A stretch of DNA of 64,000 bases from Neodontobutis hainanensis. Taxonomy: Eukaryota; Chordata; Actinopteri; Gobiiformes; Odontobutidae. Position 1 is the stretch's first letter. Each line of letters starts with the position of its first letter. Below the pieces are notes generated by a model. The model was given only the letters and a program-made list of their open reading frames with translations. It ran no database searches and was not told the DNA's origin. Where the stretch lies: positions 1-64,000 of the forward strand of contig JALDNG010000416.1 of the NCBI GenBank assembly GCA_024349245.1, in the 5' to 3' direction. Positions 48,171 through 61,100 of this stretch are shown here, one piece after another. A program made the position numbers and the translations under genes.

Positions 48171-51100
48171 TGTTTGATAAGAAATTTAAATTTATCCGAA
48201 GATATATTTGGAGTACTTCTGCTGATAAGGGTTCAAGGGTCTCAAGTTGTCTCCCGTCCATGTAAAATATTTAGATTTTGAAATTTTAAGAATGAATCTG
48301 ACAAATGATCTTCAGATAGATTGTGTTTTTCTCACGAAGACAGGAATCTTTGAGTATTTTACTTCTGAAGGGCCCATCGCTTTGATTTTTGTTTAAATGA
48401 ATTCAGACAAGACACGGTCCTCGAAGAAGTTAGGGAGTAAGAACGATCAGTTTATCCTTAGCTCACCCATTTGAAGTTGGGATTATTTTGAATCACCGAT
48501 GCCAATTTTAGATATTTGAACTCTAGGAGAAAGTTTTAGGCTTTACATCCATTTTCCCATTTAACTAAATGATTATATGGATTGAAGATAATTTAAACTA
48601 CGCGTGTTCGCGATTGTGCGCAAAACGAGGAGAAGTTCAACGCGCGTCCTGCAATCTTTCCCAAATTGATTGATGAGTGGTTTGTTCTTTCAAAAAGCCT
48701 TCCCTCTTTTGCGTCCATCAGAAGATTATCAGAACTAAGAAAATCTTCAACTCGAAGTGATTTGGGAACATTCAAGGTCAGAAGTATCACTAGAAGTGGA
48801 GTGAATTAATATCCTGCGGAAAAGTAAATCTTGCATACACGCGGATGAGGGTAGCATTGGCAAAAATAAAGTCTTGTCTTCTGCTACTCATTCACCGATA
48901 CCATACGTGAAGAAACTGTTCTGAACTATAATTAGTCAAATTGGTAACTATCTTAGGGTTTAGGAAGACTGAGTAAGTGAAAAGCAGGGTTCACATTATT
49001 TCTTAGCCATGCTCCAGGATTTAACATAATGAAAATACCAACCACACATTGTTGATACTTGGCATTTACAGGTGAATCAAGTTGGCTTAAAGTGATTTTA
49101 TTTTTGTAAACTATTAATTCATACAATTTAGGGACATCTGATGTAAGTCTATCACAAGACGTCAGCGCGTTCTCCCACCAGTTTAAGATGGCTTAAATCT
49201 TGCTTGGCTATCTGTATCAGAATATATCTGGTTCTAGACGCATAAATAGCTCCTTTAGTAACATACTTGGAGTATTTTTGTCGGATAGCTAACGCATTTC
49301 AGAGAGGAGATAAGACTCTTAACCATCCCCCGACTTTGAATTTCAAGCTGTCTTGTAGTTCAATCTAGTCTTGTAGGAATGGAAGTCGAAATAAGTTGAT
49401 CCTTCAAAAATTCATAATTATTTTATTTTAATGGTGTCTGAATTACATCAATTTTCAGTCTACCTCCTTGGTCAGGCGAAACCATCACATAGTAACATTT
49501 TATCTCTTCGCATGATACTCCGAAGGTTCCAAATTGTGTCTCGGTCATGTCAACCAAACGTACAGTTGAGCAGTCCAGAATATAGGGAGCTTTATGACCA
49601 ATTGATTTGTTTTCTTGTTAATGTTCTAATTTTTTTACTCGGGGTTAACAATATCGAGATTTACCAATCTATCGTATGCGATAGCTTCCTGGCATGTGTC
49701 AACTTTAAGTTAATCTTCATAAATATAAATTCTCCAGAGCCATTTTGAATGAAATAATTTTACCTTTTGGAACAACCGTTATGAGCTCATTTTAAGCATT
49801 ATTCCCTTTTTATCTCCACACGTACAAAATCACGAAAGTTGAGAAAATCATTTTTTTATTTTTAGTTTAATAAAATTATTTTTGAGTTATGGAAAGTTAG
49901 AATTAAATAAGTTATCCTCATCTCTTTTCAGCAATATAATGTAAATACTGGTGAAACTGATGACAAATTAAAAAATATTAAAATGTTTCTGACAGCGAAC
50001 TTACGATGAATTCGACTGTTTATATCTGCATTTTAAAATTTTAATGATCACGTGGGCGTTGGAAGCGCGTCTTCATCATACATTCATTAAACCGAACAAT
50101 AGAACTCAAAAATATCTAATATATTTGGCTGGGCCATCGAATTTGTTTACTTTCTGCTTTCTTTGAGTTTTTTATGTATCATAAAATATTTTGATGTCAT
50201 TCTATCTAACTTGATTTAAAATAACCCAACTAACGGAATGAACATTTCGTTCCAACGGCTGATCAAAAATCTTAATTTTTTTAATTGATACTGAAATTAG
50301 ACTGATTAACTCTTTCTTAAAAATAAATAAATACTTTGGTTTTAATGGTAATAAATATCGGGGTTTCTTGCATCATAAGTACCATCGTGTATCACGATAT
50401 TTGGGTTTTCATTTAAAATCATTTCTCTTACTGCAACAACGAGGCACTTGTTCTTTTCACACGAAAAGTAGAACATTTTTATCTTAAATTATGTGACTAA
50501 ATTTTATGTAGGCTGTCAAAAGAATTTCGATTTCCTTTTTAAACTTAGTTTTGCCATAAATTTCTTTTAACTGTACTCTTAGTTTAAAATAGGCGTGAAC
50601 GAAGATATTACAACACAATGAAGTAAGAGCAAATTTTTTAAGTTTATGACGTGCGCGTGCGTAAACATATAATAAGATTTTGCCGTTATACTTTTTATTC
50701 GAGGAACAAAATCAAAAATGATGAAAATATAAATTTTATAATTTCAGCTTCTCACAAATCGTTCAAAAACTAACATTTATCAAAATAAATCTGTTTAAAG
50801 ATTCCATAAAAAATCTTAACTTTGGAAACCTTCACTCCAAAAATCACAGTTTTTTAACAATATTTTTTGGCTCAACTGATTGAATGCATACTAAACCTGT
50901 GACTCTTACACAATTGAATGTTCTCGCAAAAGGTCATAATTGACTTTAAGAGCAGTCAAAGGAGACTTGAAAGCTTATCGAATGAAATAATATCATAAAA
51001 TGAAAATAAAACTGAATGGCTCATTTCAAAGATAGGCGTAAAGATTTTAGGGGAATGACCTCTGAAGGTTTATTGGCCAATAATTTTCAGGTTATAAAAA

Positions 51101-51417
51101 AGAATAATTCTGAGTTCCCTTTTTAAACGACAAGATTAAACTAATGTTCAAAAACAAAACCACCAAGAGAATGGATTTATTTGATTGCAGGAGTGTAAAA
51201 GTTGAGAGAAAGATTACACTTATATGAGACCAAGGTTATTTCAGAAGGAAGATTTTTGACTTCAAAATTGATGTAAAATACCATTTTAGCTCAAGTAAGA
51301 TCAACAAAAAAGTACTTTTACTAATTCGCAACAACTAAAAAACATTTATTTTTGAATGAACAAAATATTGGCTTAGAATTATTGTCTTTTTATTTTAAAA
51401 ATTATTTCAGAAGTTTA
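48171..51417. other. Intergenic stretch, possible 5' part of element 2
   Basis: About 48.2-49.75 kb has more balanced composition than the flanks and short frames on both strands (for example 48593-48790 minus, 49431-49748 plus, about 105 codons). These could be remnants of gag or the 5' LTR of element 2. From about 49.8 kb to the small TIM gene the sequence is AT-rich with nothing identified. Confidence 0.35.
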
Positions 51418-51713
51418 TTAAACCATTTTTTCTGCAGCTTTGTTAACGATAGAAACAGAGTCGAGGTATATTCCAATACAATTCTTTGCACAGGTCTAGT
51501 TGTATCAAAAATGTACTCGTTCATTTTCTGACAATTTGCCGGTAGGTTTATTCAAACAAGAATCGAAGCACGCGGAAACTGCATTCTAAACATTAAAACC
51601 ATAGGTACATCGAACAGTGATAGAAATGCTTTTTGTTGAACTCTAGCTTCGACTACTTTAAGAATTTCGCCCTGTTCCTCGGGGGACATTGTTGATAAGT
51701 TATCATCATACAT
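51418..51713 (-). CDS. Small TIM chaperone of the mitochondrial intermembrane space (Tim13-like), 3 exons
   Basis: Intermembrane-space chaperone that ferries hydrophobic precursors to the TIM22 or SAM complexes as part of a hexamer. Exons: 51713-51609, 51585-51517, 51495-51418 (TAA); introns of 23 and 21 nt. The spliced CDS is 252 nt (83 aa), the normal family size. The twin CX3C signature is at Cys41/Cys45 (CFDSC) and Cys60/Cys64 (CAKNC) with 14 residues between, and the KPTGKLSENE linker resembles the Tim13 and Tim8 KPG-x-L-D-x-x-E linker. The second CX3C is only in frame after removing the 21-nt intron at 51496-51516, and the first is joined to its N-terminal helix across the 23-nt intron at 51586-51608. 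Tim13 is the closest by eye; Tim8, Tim9 or Tim10 cannot be excluded. An alternative ATG lies at 51689. Confidence 0.85.
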
Positions 51714-54700
51714 TTTCAGAATAACTAAACACGCAAGCGCGCATTACTTGAACATATTTTCTTGCCAAGTTAAATTTGGTCAATTCCCCTCAAACATTTT
51801 TGATGAGAGGGCTTAAAAAAACTACACGTTTTTACAAATCGACACAGAAATGAAGATAATTATAAAGTAGAAACGCCATTAATTCTTGTTATACGAGGAT
51901 GAATTAAGTATAAAAGTATTCAACGAAACATTTTATTAAAAATGATACTCACTCAACTTACGTTATTAAATGATTTTATTAAAACAGGTATAATTAAGAA
52001 TCAGTGTAAATATGAAGAAAATTAAGATTTTAACGATATATTAACAAAAATTGACACTTAACCGCTTGCAGTTATTAAATATAACTCATTGTTAAATAGA
52101 TCGATGATATCAAGGACACCGAATTATTAACGAATAGATTTCAGGGTAAAAATCGTTTATAACTAAGTTAAACGGTTATTCACGTTATTTTCGTCTTCTC
52201 TATTTTTTTTTGAAATACCAACAAGATCGTGAAATAAAAATCGATTTTTTATCATGAAAAATAAAATTTACACAAAGTTTAAGTGAATTAACTTTGTTAT
52301 TCTAGGTTAAAATATACTTTAACCATCGTCAAACCTCGTCTTTTATATGGTCAGAAAAATATTGTATAAACCAGCATGATATAGATTAAATTAATTTTGG
52401 TGCATGCTATTAAAATCAAATGCTTGTGAACTATATTCATTTCATATCTGCTTCCGTAAAATCCACTATCATTTATTATTTAATCCTTCAATTATGAGTT
52501 TAGGTGCAAAAGAATTGCTGAGTTATTTTTTCGTAAGGTGGGTTCACTCACTGCGTCATAAAAACATCTGCTCAATCCAAGATACTGACTTAACCTATTT
52601 TAATATTTCGGGTGATTATTATTTTAATTTTGAAAATTCATTAAATTTATGTGAGTTATAAAGTTCTTACTGATCAATTTAGCTTTAGTGTGCGAGATAG
52701 ATAACATAAAAAATATTTGTTTATGTATTTTTGAGATGTGATTTATTCATCAATCTATTGATGGTACTTCACAACTTATCCAAAGTAAATTTAATCACAA
52801 CTTTGAATAGTATATTGAATTTTAAGTAAACTCTGGTATACTAATGATTAATCGAAAATTAAAATTTAAAATACGACTGTTTAGAAAACAGCTGTTTATG
52901 GTGCCTATTTTCACAATGAAAAAATCCGGAGAATACATGGGAAAGTACGGATAATTTGGCGCTTTTAACGAAAAATCATGAAAAATAAACCAAGGGACAC
53001 AGAAATTACCGTTATCTACCCAAATATAAACTCCAGGAAACAAATATTTTATATGTTTCATCGAATGGTTAATTTACGAAACAAAAACGTGATATTTAAA
53101 GATCTTCAACTCGCCCCAGATCTCCAACCCTGCGTCGTCCTTCATCAATGGAATTTCAAATTTTCCACAACTCATTTGATGACTTGACATTTATGTAGTT
53201 TGAAAAGAAAAATATAATTCTTTAAAATTCTAGTCAACAACATCAGCTAAATTCAGCCAATAACTATTTTAAATAATTCGTATTTTGAACAAAACTTTTT
53301 TCTCTGTGGGAAGATACGAAAATTAACAAATATTCCGTTCCATGTTTGCCAAACAATGGAAAGAAGTTCGATTACAATTTGTATGTTTAAGAACAAGGCT
53401 TATCATTTGTTCAAATGACAACATATTTTATTCCACTTACAATAATGCTTGATACTATAAAATGGAGGAACTCATAAAGTAGATCATTTCACGATAGTTC
53501 AAACATCAATTTCAAATTTATGAATATTAAAACAGCTTATAAGTAAAAGCCGTTCATATACACTTTTTAATTCAGATATACATTTTCGATTATAAGTAAA
53601 CCAGAAGAGGGAATAGAGTATTATGCTCATTTTTTGGACTTAAATATAATAGATATTATGGTTTTTTATCTTTTAAAATTGACATGCATTGAATTAATTG
53701 AAGCATTTTTTTCAAACGAGATCTTGACCGTGAGATAACAAATTTGATATCAAGGATATGTGCAACATGTTTAAATTTAAATTAATTCCACGATATTAAT
53801 ACTCTTACACAGTATTTGTTTGAAATGTTCATCTTTTGCATGGATTAGAAAAGTGGATCAAAGAAATAAAAACCAACTTTCTGACATGCGCTGAAATATG
53901 TGGAAGAACTTATATCTTAAAATATTGCATAAACGGACATTGTGGTAAATAGAAGAGACAACAACGGAGGGGATGATAAACTTAAAGAGAATTTCAGAAA
54001 TATATAATTTAAGAAAATTCTATTTTCACGTCGAAACGTTTGCACCTGATACACGATGAAGGAATTCAGCAAAGCTTTACATTTTCTAATTTTTATTTTT
54101 AACAATGAATTTAAATAACATAATTGATTTCAATTCTTTTCCAAATACATTGAAGAAGAAAATTTTCAAAAATCCGTCAACATGATGCAATTTTGATGTC
54201 TTAAGTATACTAATTTAAAAAATAAAATGTCGTAAAACGCTGACTTTTAAAATTAAAAAATTGGCGGTAAATTATAAAAGTTCAGTTGTTATAGTATTCA
54301 AAAATGGCTAATTAGTTACTTTTAATTATGGAATTAAAAATCAATAGGCCGGAATGATGTTTTGAAAAACGAATGATCATAAAATTAAATTTTAGAAAGA
54401 GTATTTCTATAATCCATCAAAATTTTAAGTTTATCAACCGGTTTTGTTATTTTAGGGTCTAACATCCCACGAAAAAAATGTTGATGATTACAATTACTTC
54501 CGACAGTCAACGGCCGTTTTGAAAATCACATGGTATGAAAAAGTTAACATTCGTAACGTAGAGATTATAAAATGAAGGATTGTCTAAATAACACGAAAAT
54601 ATTCAACATATGACAACAATTTTGATACAAATTTTATTTTTTAAGAATATGAACAAGTATGGCCTGAAAATAGATTATATAATTAAAAATATATGTGTAT

Positions 54701-55639
54701 TAAAGTGTTTTTAGAAACTCACGTGGCGGTGAACCGCAACTCTACATTAAATGGCGAGTTTTAAGACTAATCTCACTATTTTACAAGTAAAATTTGTAAC
54801 TTGTTTATTCATTCCATTTTTTAACTTTAAACGGCCATTTTAAAATAAAAAACCACTTATTATAGTCTTGAAGTAAATTGTGATGGAATAAATCATCCTT
54901 TAGTATCTTATTCAAGAGATACTGTGAAATATTTATACGTTGATGAATCAGAAGAAAATCGTAAAATGATCTATATCACTGTTTTATAAAGGAAAATCGC
55001 CTGAAAATTTTTATCAGTTGAATCAAGATGGAAGATTTTTTGAAAGACGTACGATTCTTAAATGGAAGAAGAGGTATTAAACGGTTTGTCCAAGAAATAA
55101 TTTTTACACTTTTTAAACATTCCTTGTACAAAACGGTGACTTTTTTTGACGACTTAAGATTAAGCCAGACAAAATAATCTTGTAAACACTTGGAAGTCTC
55201 GTAAATTTCGCAATGTCACAAGCAGCAACAGTTAAATTAAGAAATAGTATCAATAAAGATTTTGTTAACTTACAGTTCGAGAATCGGTGGTTTACTAACA
55301 TTTGAACAGTGCAAGAGAGTCAAATTTGAAAATTAAAATCGAAAAAGCTATCAAAAAATCCGAAATTAGGAACTACAATTTCAGGATAAACCTTGAATAT
55401 TGCCGATAACCTGTAAAGTAACGAGGAGTTTTTTAATATGCTGGTAAACTGCAACATTTGGCAGTACAGCTCATGACATGCGTCAAATGGAAACTAAAAA
55501 CTATCAAAATATGGACGAATTTCATCAAAACTTACAAAGAATGGACAAAAGATTATTTCGTTCTTAAGTTTTTCATAATTTACAAACGGCCAATATTTGA
55601 ACTTTTAATGAAAATAAACATCACCAACCGCTGTTAAAT

Positions 55640-55850
55640 TGAAACGAGCCCAAATCAACTTCATTCAGATCATAAGGATACAGAAATGCCAGAAACGGTC
55701 AAATTTTTTTTACAAATTGGCTTCATTTCTTGAACTTAATGAATTAGCCATTGTAAGTCAACGACTAAGGCCGAGTGTCCTTTTGTCATAAAATCAGTAA
55801 AAGTACAACCACCAATTGAACGTATTTGCAAAATTGACAAAAGTTACTGA
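55640..55850 (+). CDS. Possible exons of an unassigned gene
   Basis: An open stretch up to 55752 (contains FYKLASFLELNELAI) is followed by a consensus-like 23-nt GT-AG intron (55753-55775, starting GTAAGT). Phase 0 continuation follows for 24 codons (CPFVIKSVKVQPPIERI) to a TGA at 55848-55850. The donor and intron size match the validated introns of this window, which is the main support. The 5' part is unresolved: an upstream open stretch (about 55460-55642) could only be joined through a 16-nt gap, shorter than any supported intron. No family is recognised. Confidence 0.38.
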
Positions 55851-57810
55851 ATTATACTTGAATGGCTTGTGAAAAAAAACAAACTTATTCCATTTGTATA
55901 TGGTGATTTATATATTTCAAAGGGTATGCTATAAAAGATGCATTTTCGTTCTCTAGTTCATATAGTTGCTCTGTGTTCTGATGAGAGTAAATCCCTAAAT
56001 GGCAAGAAAATTTTTTGATGAGCAAAGATGCTTTTAACCTTTCGCTGCTTCTCTCGAAATGTTGTCAATTTAATCATTTGTGAATATCTGTTTACTAGGT
56101 CCTGTCGTTCAGCTTTTAGCTCTCATTCGATACTCTTTCGCAGTGTAAAAACTAACGATCCGTAAGTGTAGGACTTACACCCACAAAAACCACTCCTTCT
56201 CCTCTGAGGGATCCATTCGCTGGGAATAAACGGAGATCTTGCCTCATTCAAACTGGGAATTAGAACTCGATACATTTTGTTACAATAACTAAAAACGCTC
56301 TTTACGTTCGCAGCCAAAAACACTCTCATCATTCCTCACTTGTGTGTTAAGAGCCTTTAAAAGCACTTGGAGATGATGAATAAATAATTTATGTTTCCCT
56401 TCGTTAAAATGTTTTGTTGTTCAGGACTTCACGTGAGGAAGCTTAAACACTTTGTGCAGAGCAGGTTAATAACCGCATATTTTTATGATTATCATGAGTG
56501 AGGAACGCTTTAAAAAGTTGAACATGCACTTTCCCGCCAATGCATACATTGTATCATAACTCGAGAAAATACAATTTAAAGTATTTTAAATGGTAAAAGG
56601 AAAAAGATGGGAAAGATAATGTTGTTGAAACTTGAAGAAGAACATGAAAAAAATGCGGGGTTGATTTTCCATTTTATCTATCAACTAAAAGCCAATCTTT
56701 TTGAAGCTTAAAATCGAAAATGTATATGCTTTGAATCACTAAAAGTATTCAAAATGAGATTCAGTTTAATATATTAATTCAAATTTCCTGGTGGAAAAAA
56801 TATTAAGTTTTTTGCATTGCGAGGAGGTAAAGTTATCGGCCATCTTTTCGATGGAAGTTTCCGTTAATTTTACGTTTTCTGTATATCTCTGCGTTCTAGG
56901 TTTGTTCGCTCAGTCCTCTGTATCCCTTAGGCAGCGTAATCCTTGTGTATGCAAAATGTGTCGGATAGTATAGGAATCTCCCCCTCTCTTCGACCCATAA
57001 GAGGAACCTGACCCATGTGGCATTGGTTCTTTGGAGAATTTTAAGTATATGATAAAAAAAGAACTCAAGAAGAATCTTTAAACGATTTAAATATTGTTGA
57101 TTTTTTATAGAAAACAACACTTTATATCTCACAGAAGGGGATTTTCAATTAAATGGAATAAGTTACACAATTAAATCATCAAAAATACACTTACAAACTT
57201 GACTGGTAAATTTATTATTTCATTAACCATTTATAATAAAAAAATTTTGACAAAAAAGCCTATAGTTATTTGTTTTCGTGGAATAAAAAGTTCACACACA
57301 ATAAATTTAGCTTGAAATTTGTTTCTTTATAACAAAACAACCATAATTTGTAGAGATTTCAATTAAAATTTTGAATCGGAAGAAAGTTTGTATCTCATTT
57401 ATCCTGGCTGCAAGAATCATTACTTAATGCGAAAAATATTCAAGAAGGTGAATGTATTCCCAAGAAAACAAACACCATTAATTGTATGAGACAATTTATA
57501 TAAAAGTTAAACACAGATCATGCATTCAAGATCAATAAGACGACCTCAAGAAATGCAGTTTTTGCCTACTTCAAACGAAATCTCAGAGTTGGACAAAAAT
57601 ATATTTGGGAATGTTGTATTGGTTAATGTATGATAAAGATGTGATATATATTGTTCTTTTCAGAACTTGATAAAAATCGATTTTGTTTGAAATTGAAAAT
57701 AGTTCAAAAAAGCGAAAATAATTCTATTGTGCTAAATTCGGAGATATAAAAGAAAATTATCATTTTATCATAAAAAACTAAAAGTCAAACTGTTCCGGCT
57801 ACCGGGTTTT

Positions 57811-57833
57811 TTGTACACTCCCGAGTGTACCAA
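57811..57833. repeat. Short palindrome upstream of PLAC8
   Basis: GTACACTC (57813-57820) and GAGTGTAC (57823-57830) are perfect inverted repeats with a 2-base centre, flanked by TT and CAA that nearly extend the dyad. It may be a binding site or a chance hairpin; no terminator or transposon end is evident. Confidence 0.4.
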
Positions 57834-57852
57834 ATTAGTAGATTTATAATAG

Positions 57853-58149
57853 GATTGTGGGACTGCACTTCAAAATTTGAAGCCTGTTTGGTATCTTGGT
57901 TCGCTCCATGCGTCTGAGTTGGATTAATAGCTGAACGAATGGGCCAAAATTGCATCATTTGGACAGTAGTGGGATGTCTTATCGCGGAATGTGCAGCCAT
58001 GTATTTACGAAATCAGATCAGAACTTTGAAGGAAATCGAAGTAAATTGTTATTATTTTGATAGGTGATGTCGTACGTGACATCTTCGTTGGATTATAGCG
58101 TACATGGTGTTCCTTAGTCCAAAAGTATGAGGTAAAGCCTCTAGCATAA
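57853..58149 (+). CDS. PLAC8 (cysteine-rich) family protein, partial, with in-frame TGA
   Basis: PLAC8 proteins are small Cys-rich proteins with roles from cell-size control to metal transport. Visible exons: 57853-58040, 58064-58075 and 58099-58149 (TAA), with two 23-nt GT-AG introns. Family features in order: GLWDCTSKFEACLVSWFAPC (the W-x-x-G-L-x-D-C then C-P-C-like entry), GLIAERMGQ (the usual G-x-I-A-E), a hydrophobic segment, LRNQIRTLKEIE (the usual LR-x-x-R-x-x-x-x-I), then WCSLVQKYEV (the usual C-x-L-x-Q-x-x-E-V). A TGA at 57915-57917 interrupts the frame between the Pro-Cys-Val and Val-Gly-Leu residues; no GT-AG intron restores it. The 5' end, start codon and any earlier exon are not resolved. 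It may be a pseudogene, a Sec codon or a sequence error. Confidence 0.68.
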
Positions 58150-61100
58150 GATTTAGGAAGTTGGTGCAACTATATCCTGACAACAAAAATAAGTAAACCA
58201 TTATTTTAAGAATTTTCCTAGTTTATTAAAGAAACTTATATTTTTACCGATAATATTTTAAGTTGCATGTCCACACTAATCATTCCACATAATAGGTTTC
58301 TGGCAATCTTAAGGCTTCAGAAGAAATAAACCTTTTAAATTTTCATCGTTTCAGAAAAAAATAAAGTACATCTTCCGGTGCTATCATTCTTTTCGACAAA
58401 TAAGAACAGTGAAGTTAACGTGATTTTACGCGGTGAAGCTATTCATTTTTAAATTTATGTTAATTGAGCGGTCGTGCCATAAGCTGGCATGCGCGGTTAA
58501 TACAAAAAATAACGCTTCGCTTCTTCTAAATATCTTCATTGATAAAAATGCATCTAACTTGCGTTCATTCATGGATTATTTTACCAATCCTCAAAAATTT
58601 GCACATTTAGATATCTCGAATTCGATATGAAATTAAAGGAATCAAAAGGTTAAAACGTTTATCTTTTCTGTTTGATAACATTTGACATATTTTTAAACAC
58701 GATTATATTAATTTGGTTTATAAGTGTAGAATATTACAGTTCAAATGCTACCTGGCACATAAAGTTATAAAAACATATTATTGATAAACTACGAGATGAA
58801 GATAAATTAAAAAGACCCGAGATATTGAATTATATTTTAAGCAAAAAAATTCATAAAAAATTGACATTTCGTGCGATAAAATAAATTAACATCAAGATAG
58901 AAAATGCTAGCTAAAGTTCGAAAAATTAAAATCTTTATCAGTTAGAAACCAGTGAATTAATTTTGAAATTCCAGTAAAATTAATTTAACTTAAATGACGA
59001 GAAAAAAATATAACAAATTGATATAATTATCGCCTGCCGCATTTAATTTTGACCACGTTGGCCAAAACACGCTCTATTTTATGTATTCGTGATCACTCGT
59101 TAGAAAAGCAGACTTTTTTAAACATATCAAACGATTTGAGAGAGTATATAAATCAGTCCTCAACTAAGAGGATTAAAATTCATATTATAATTAAACAAGT
59201 TATTTTTAACTTAGAAATAGTTGACTTTCGATTATGGGTAAGAATGAACTTTTTCCCATGATATGTCATTGTGTTTGTATTATTTTTAATTTGAGACTTC
59301 TAGAAACGAGTATTTTAATTTTAAAAGCGTGTTTTATTAAAAAGTATTTACATGAAAACTGCTTGTTGCATTTATATATTTTCTTACCATAATTCAATTC
59401 CGATTCTGAATCATGGTTTTTTAAAATTATTTTAAGGCAGAATGAGAACGTTGTATTTCGTTATCTTCGCATTTGTAACTTACCTTGTTTGATGGATACA
59501 ACTGAAGTTGTAGTTGGTTAAAATAATTTAAATCCCTTTCTAAAAATTATAATTTATTATCCTCAAAAGGTCAAAATCAATGACCACATCCATAATAAAT
59601 AATAGATTAAAAAATTTGTAATCCTCACTATTTTGAAAAAGAATAGGGGCAAAATAGTATTTTTTATCAACTAAAGTCCCATATTCAAACACATTAGTAA
59701 ATTTGAGTTGTAAACGTATAAAATTTTTGGTTAAAAACAACGGATATCAATTTTCTATTTTTTCACACAATTTAATTTAAACCAATTTGATTTTTCGAAA
59801 AAACTGACAATTTTGATCTCTCAAAAGATATCAAAATCTTTTTCACGCATATAATCTGAATCATTCTTTAAAACTCTCATGCTTTGATCAGTGCTCATCT
59901 GCAAGTTGCGAACAGTGTACAACTCAATTTCATGACGATATTTTTGATATAAAAAGACTGCAAAAATAATTTTTTCACTGTTGTTTCTAGGATTATGTAG
60001 ATAAGTCCCAGGCTTAACCCAGATGCACAATGCTTAGTGATTAAAGAATACGCGCCAATTTTTAAGTTATGATCTTTTTATATTGAAAAGTAGTTTATAA
60101 AATCCTCGAATCTTTACACACGGAAATAGTTAATAAAAACACCGAATTGTGTTAAATTTTATCTCAAGTATTGGAAAATAAGCATGCAGTCTTTTAACAG
60201 TAGACGACGTTGGTTTTAATTTTAGAATATAATACTCTTCCCAATAATATCAATTCAGTTGATAAGGTGTCATTTTTAAGACATGGAACATAAATGGCAG
60301 GGAATCGTATTCTCAAATACGTACCCCGGTGGAAATGGAGGTGTAAGAACTCAAAAAGACATGTTTACAACCAAAGCCGCATAGATTCAAATGTTCTCAT
60401 TCGTTATAAAATCTAGCTCGAAATAAAACACATCGGTTTATAACCACAAAAAGCACACCTTAAATATGCAGTTTGTTCTGGGAAACAATTCTGAAAATAC
60501 GTCTTCAAAATACATCTCCATTAACTATATATCAACGTTTATGAAGTTTTGATATTTTAACGATAATAAAAAGTCAAACTTAGGTACAGTTAAAACGAGA
60601 GATAATATCACAACGTGACAGCACCGATGAAGGGGTGAGAAACCTAACTACACACGAAAGAGGAGATTGATAATATAGTGTTAATTTTGCAAGATTCGCT
60701 CAGGCAATATGTCCTCTTAAGAAATTTCGAAAACTTTTTTTTAATTCGGACTCTCTTTAAATTATGATGTGAACAATTATTCTTGCATTTTTCACACAAT
60801 TTTTTCATCGTTAGAACCGATTATGGTTGACCAGAAAAATTCATACATAATATTTGTGTCTTTTGTCTTTCAAATATTCTTACGGATCTGAAGAGGTTTG
60901 AAATCCAGTATTTAGTTCTCTTAAAATATTCCTTAAGTTAATCAGTAGAATTCTGGCATGATAGGGAATTTTACAGGATTTAAGACAATACAGTAAACCT
61001 ACATAGTTTTTATCTAATTTGACAATCTTAATTGACTGTGCTTCCAAGAATTAAAGTTTTAACATTGTCAAGGAGTGAAAAAGAGCACAGGCCAGGTTCA

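Larger units (their letters stand above)
51714..57852. other. Intergenic stretch with several unassigned coding-like islands
   Basis: No recognised gene. Candidate islands: minus strand from an ATG at 53175 (34 codons, MSCGKFEIPLMKDDAG); plus strand about 54458-54570 (contains RQSTAVLKITWYEK); plus strand 55440-55850 (listed separately); minus strand 56130-56335, where two overlapping frames are open; plus strand 56480-56545 (MIIMSEERFKKLN); and plus strand 57553-57630 (MQFLPTSNEISELDKNIFG), which might be the first exon of the PLAC8 gene, though I could not connect it in phase. Confidence 0.35.

Noticed and set aside
55643..55658. A 16-nt GT-AG intron joining two open stretches in phase
   Set aside because: Shorter than any homology-supported intron in the window, in an unassigned locus; more likely a coincidence or a wrong frame.
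57915..57917. Variant genetic code with TGA as sense
   Set aside because: TGA terminates tetraspanin, PSMB1 and the unassigned 444-aa gene at family-appropriate ends, and no other conserved gene contains an internal TGA.
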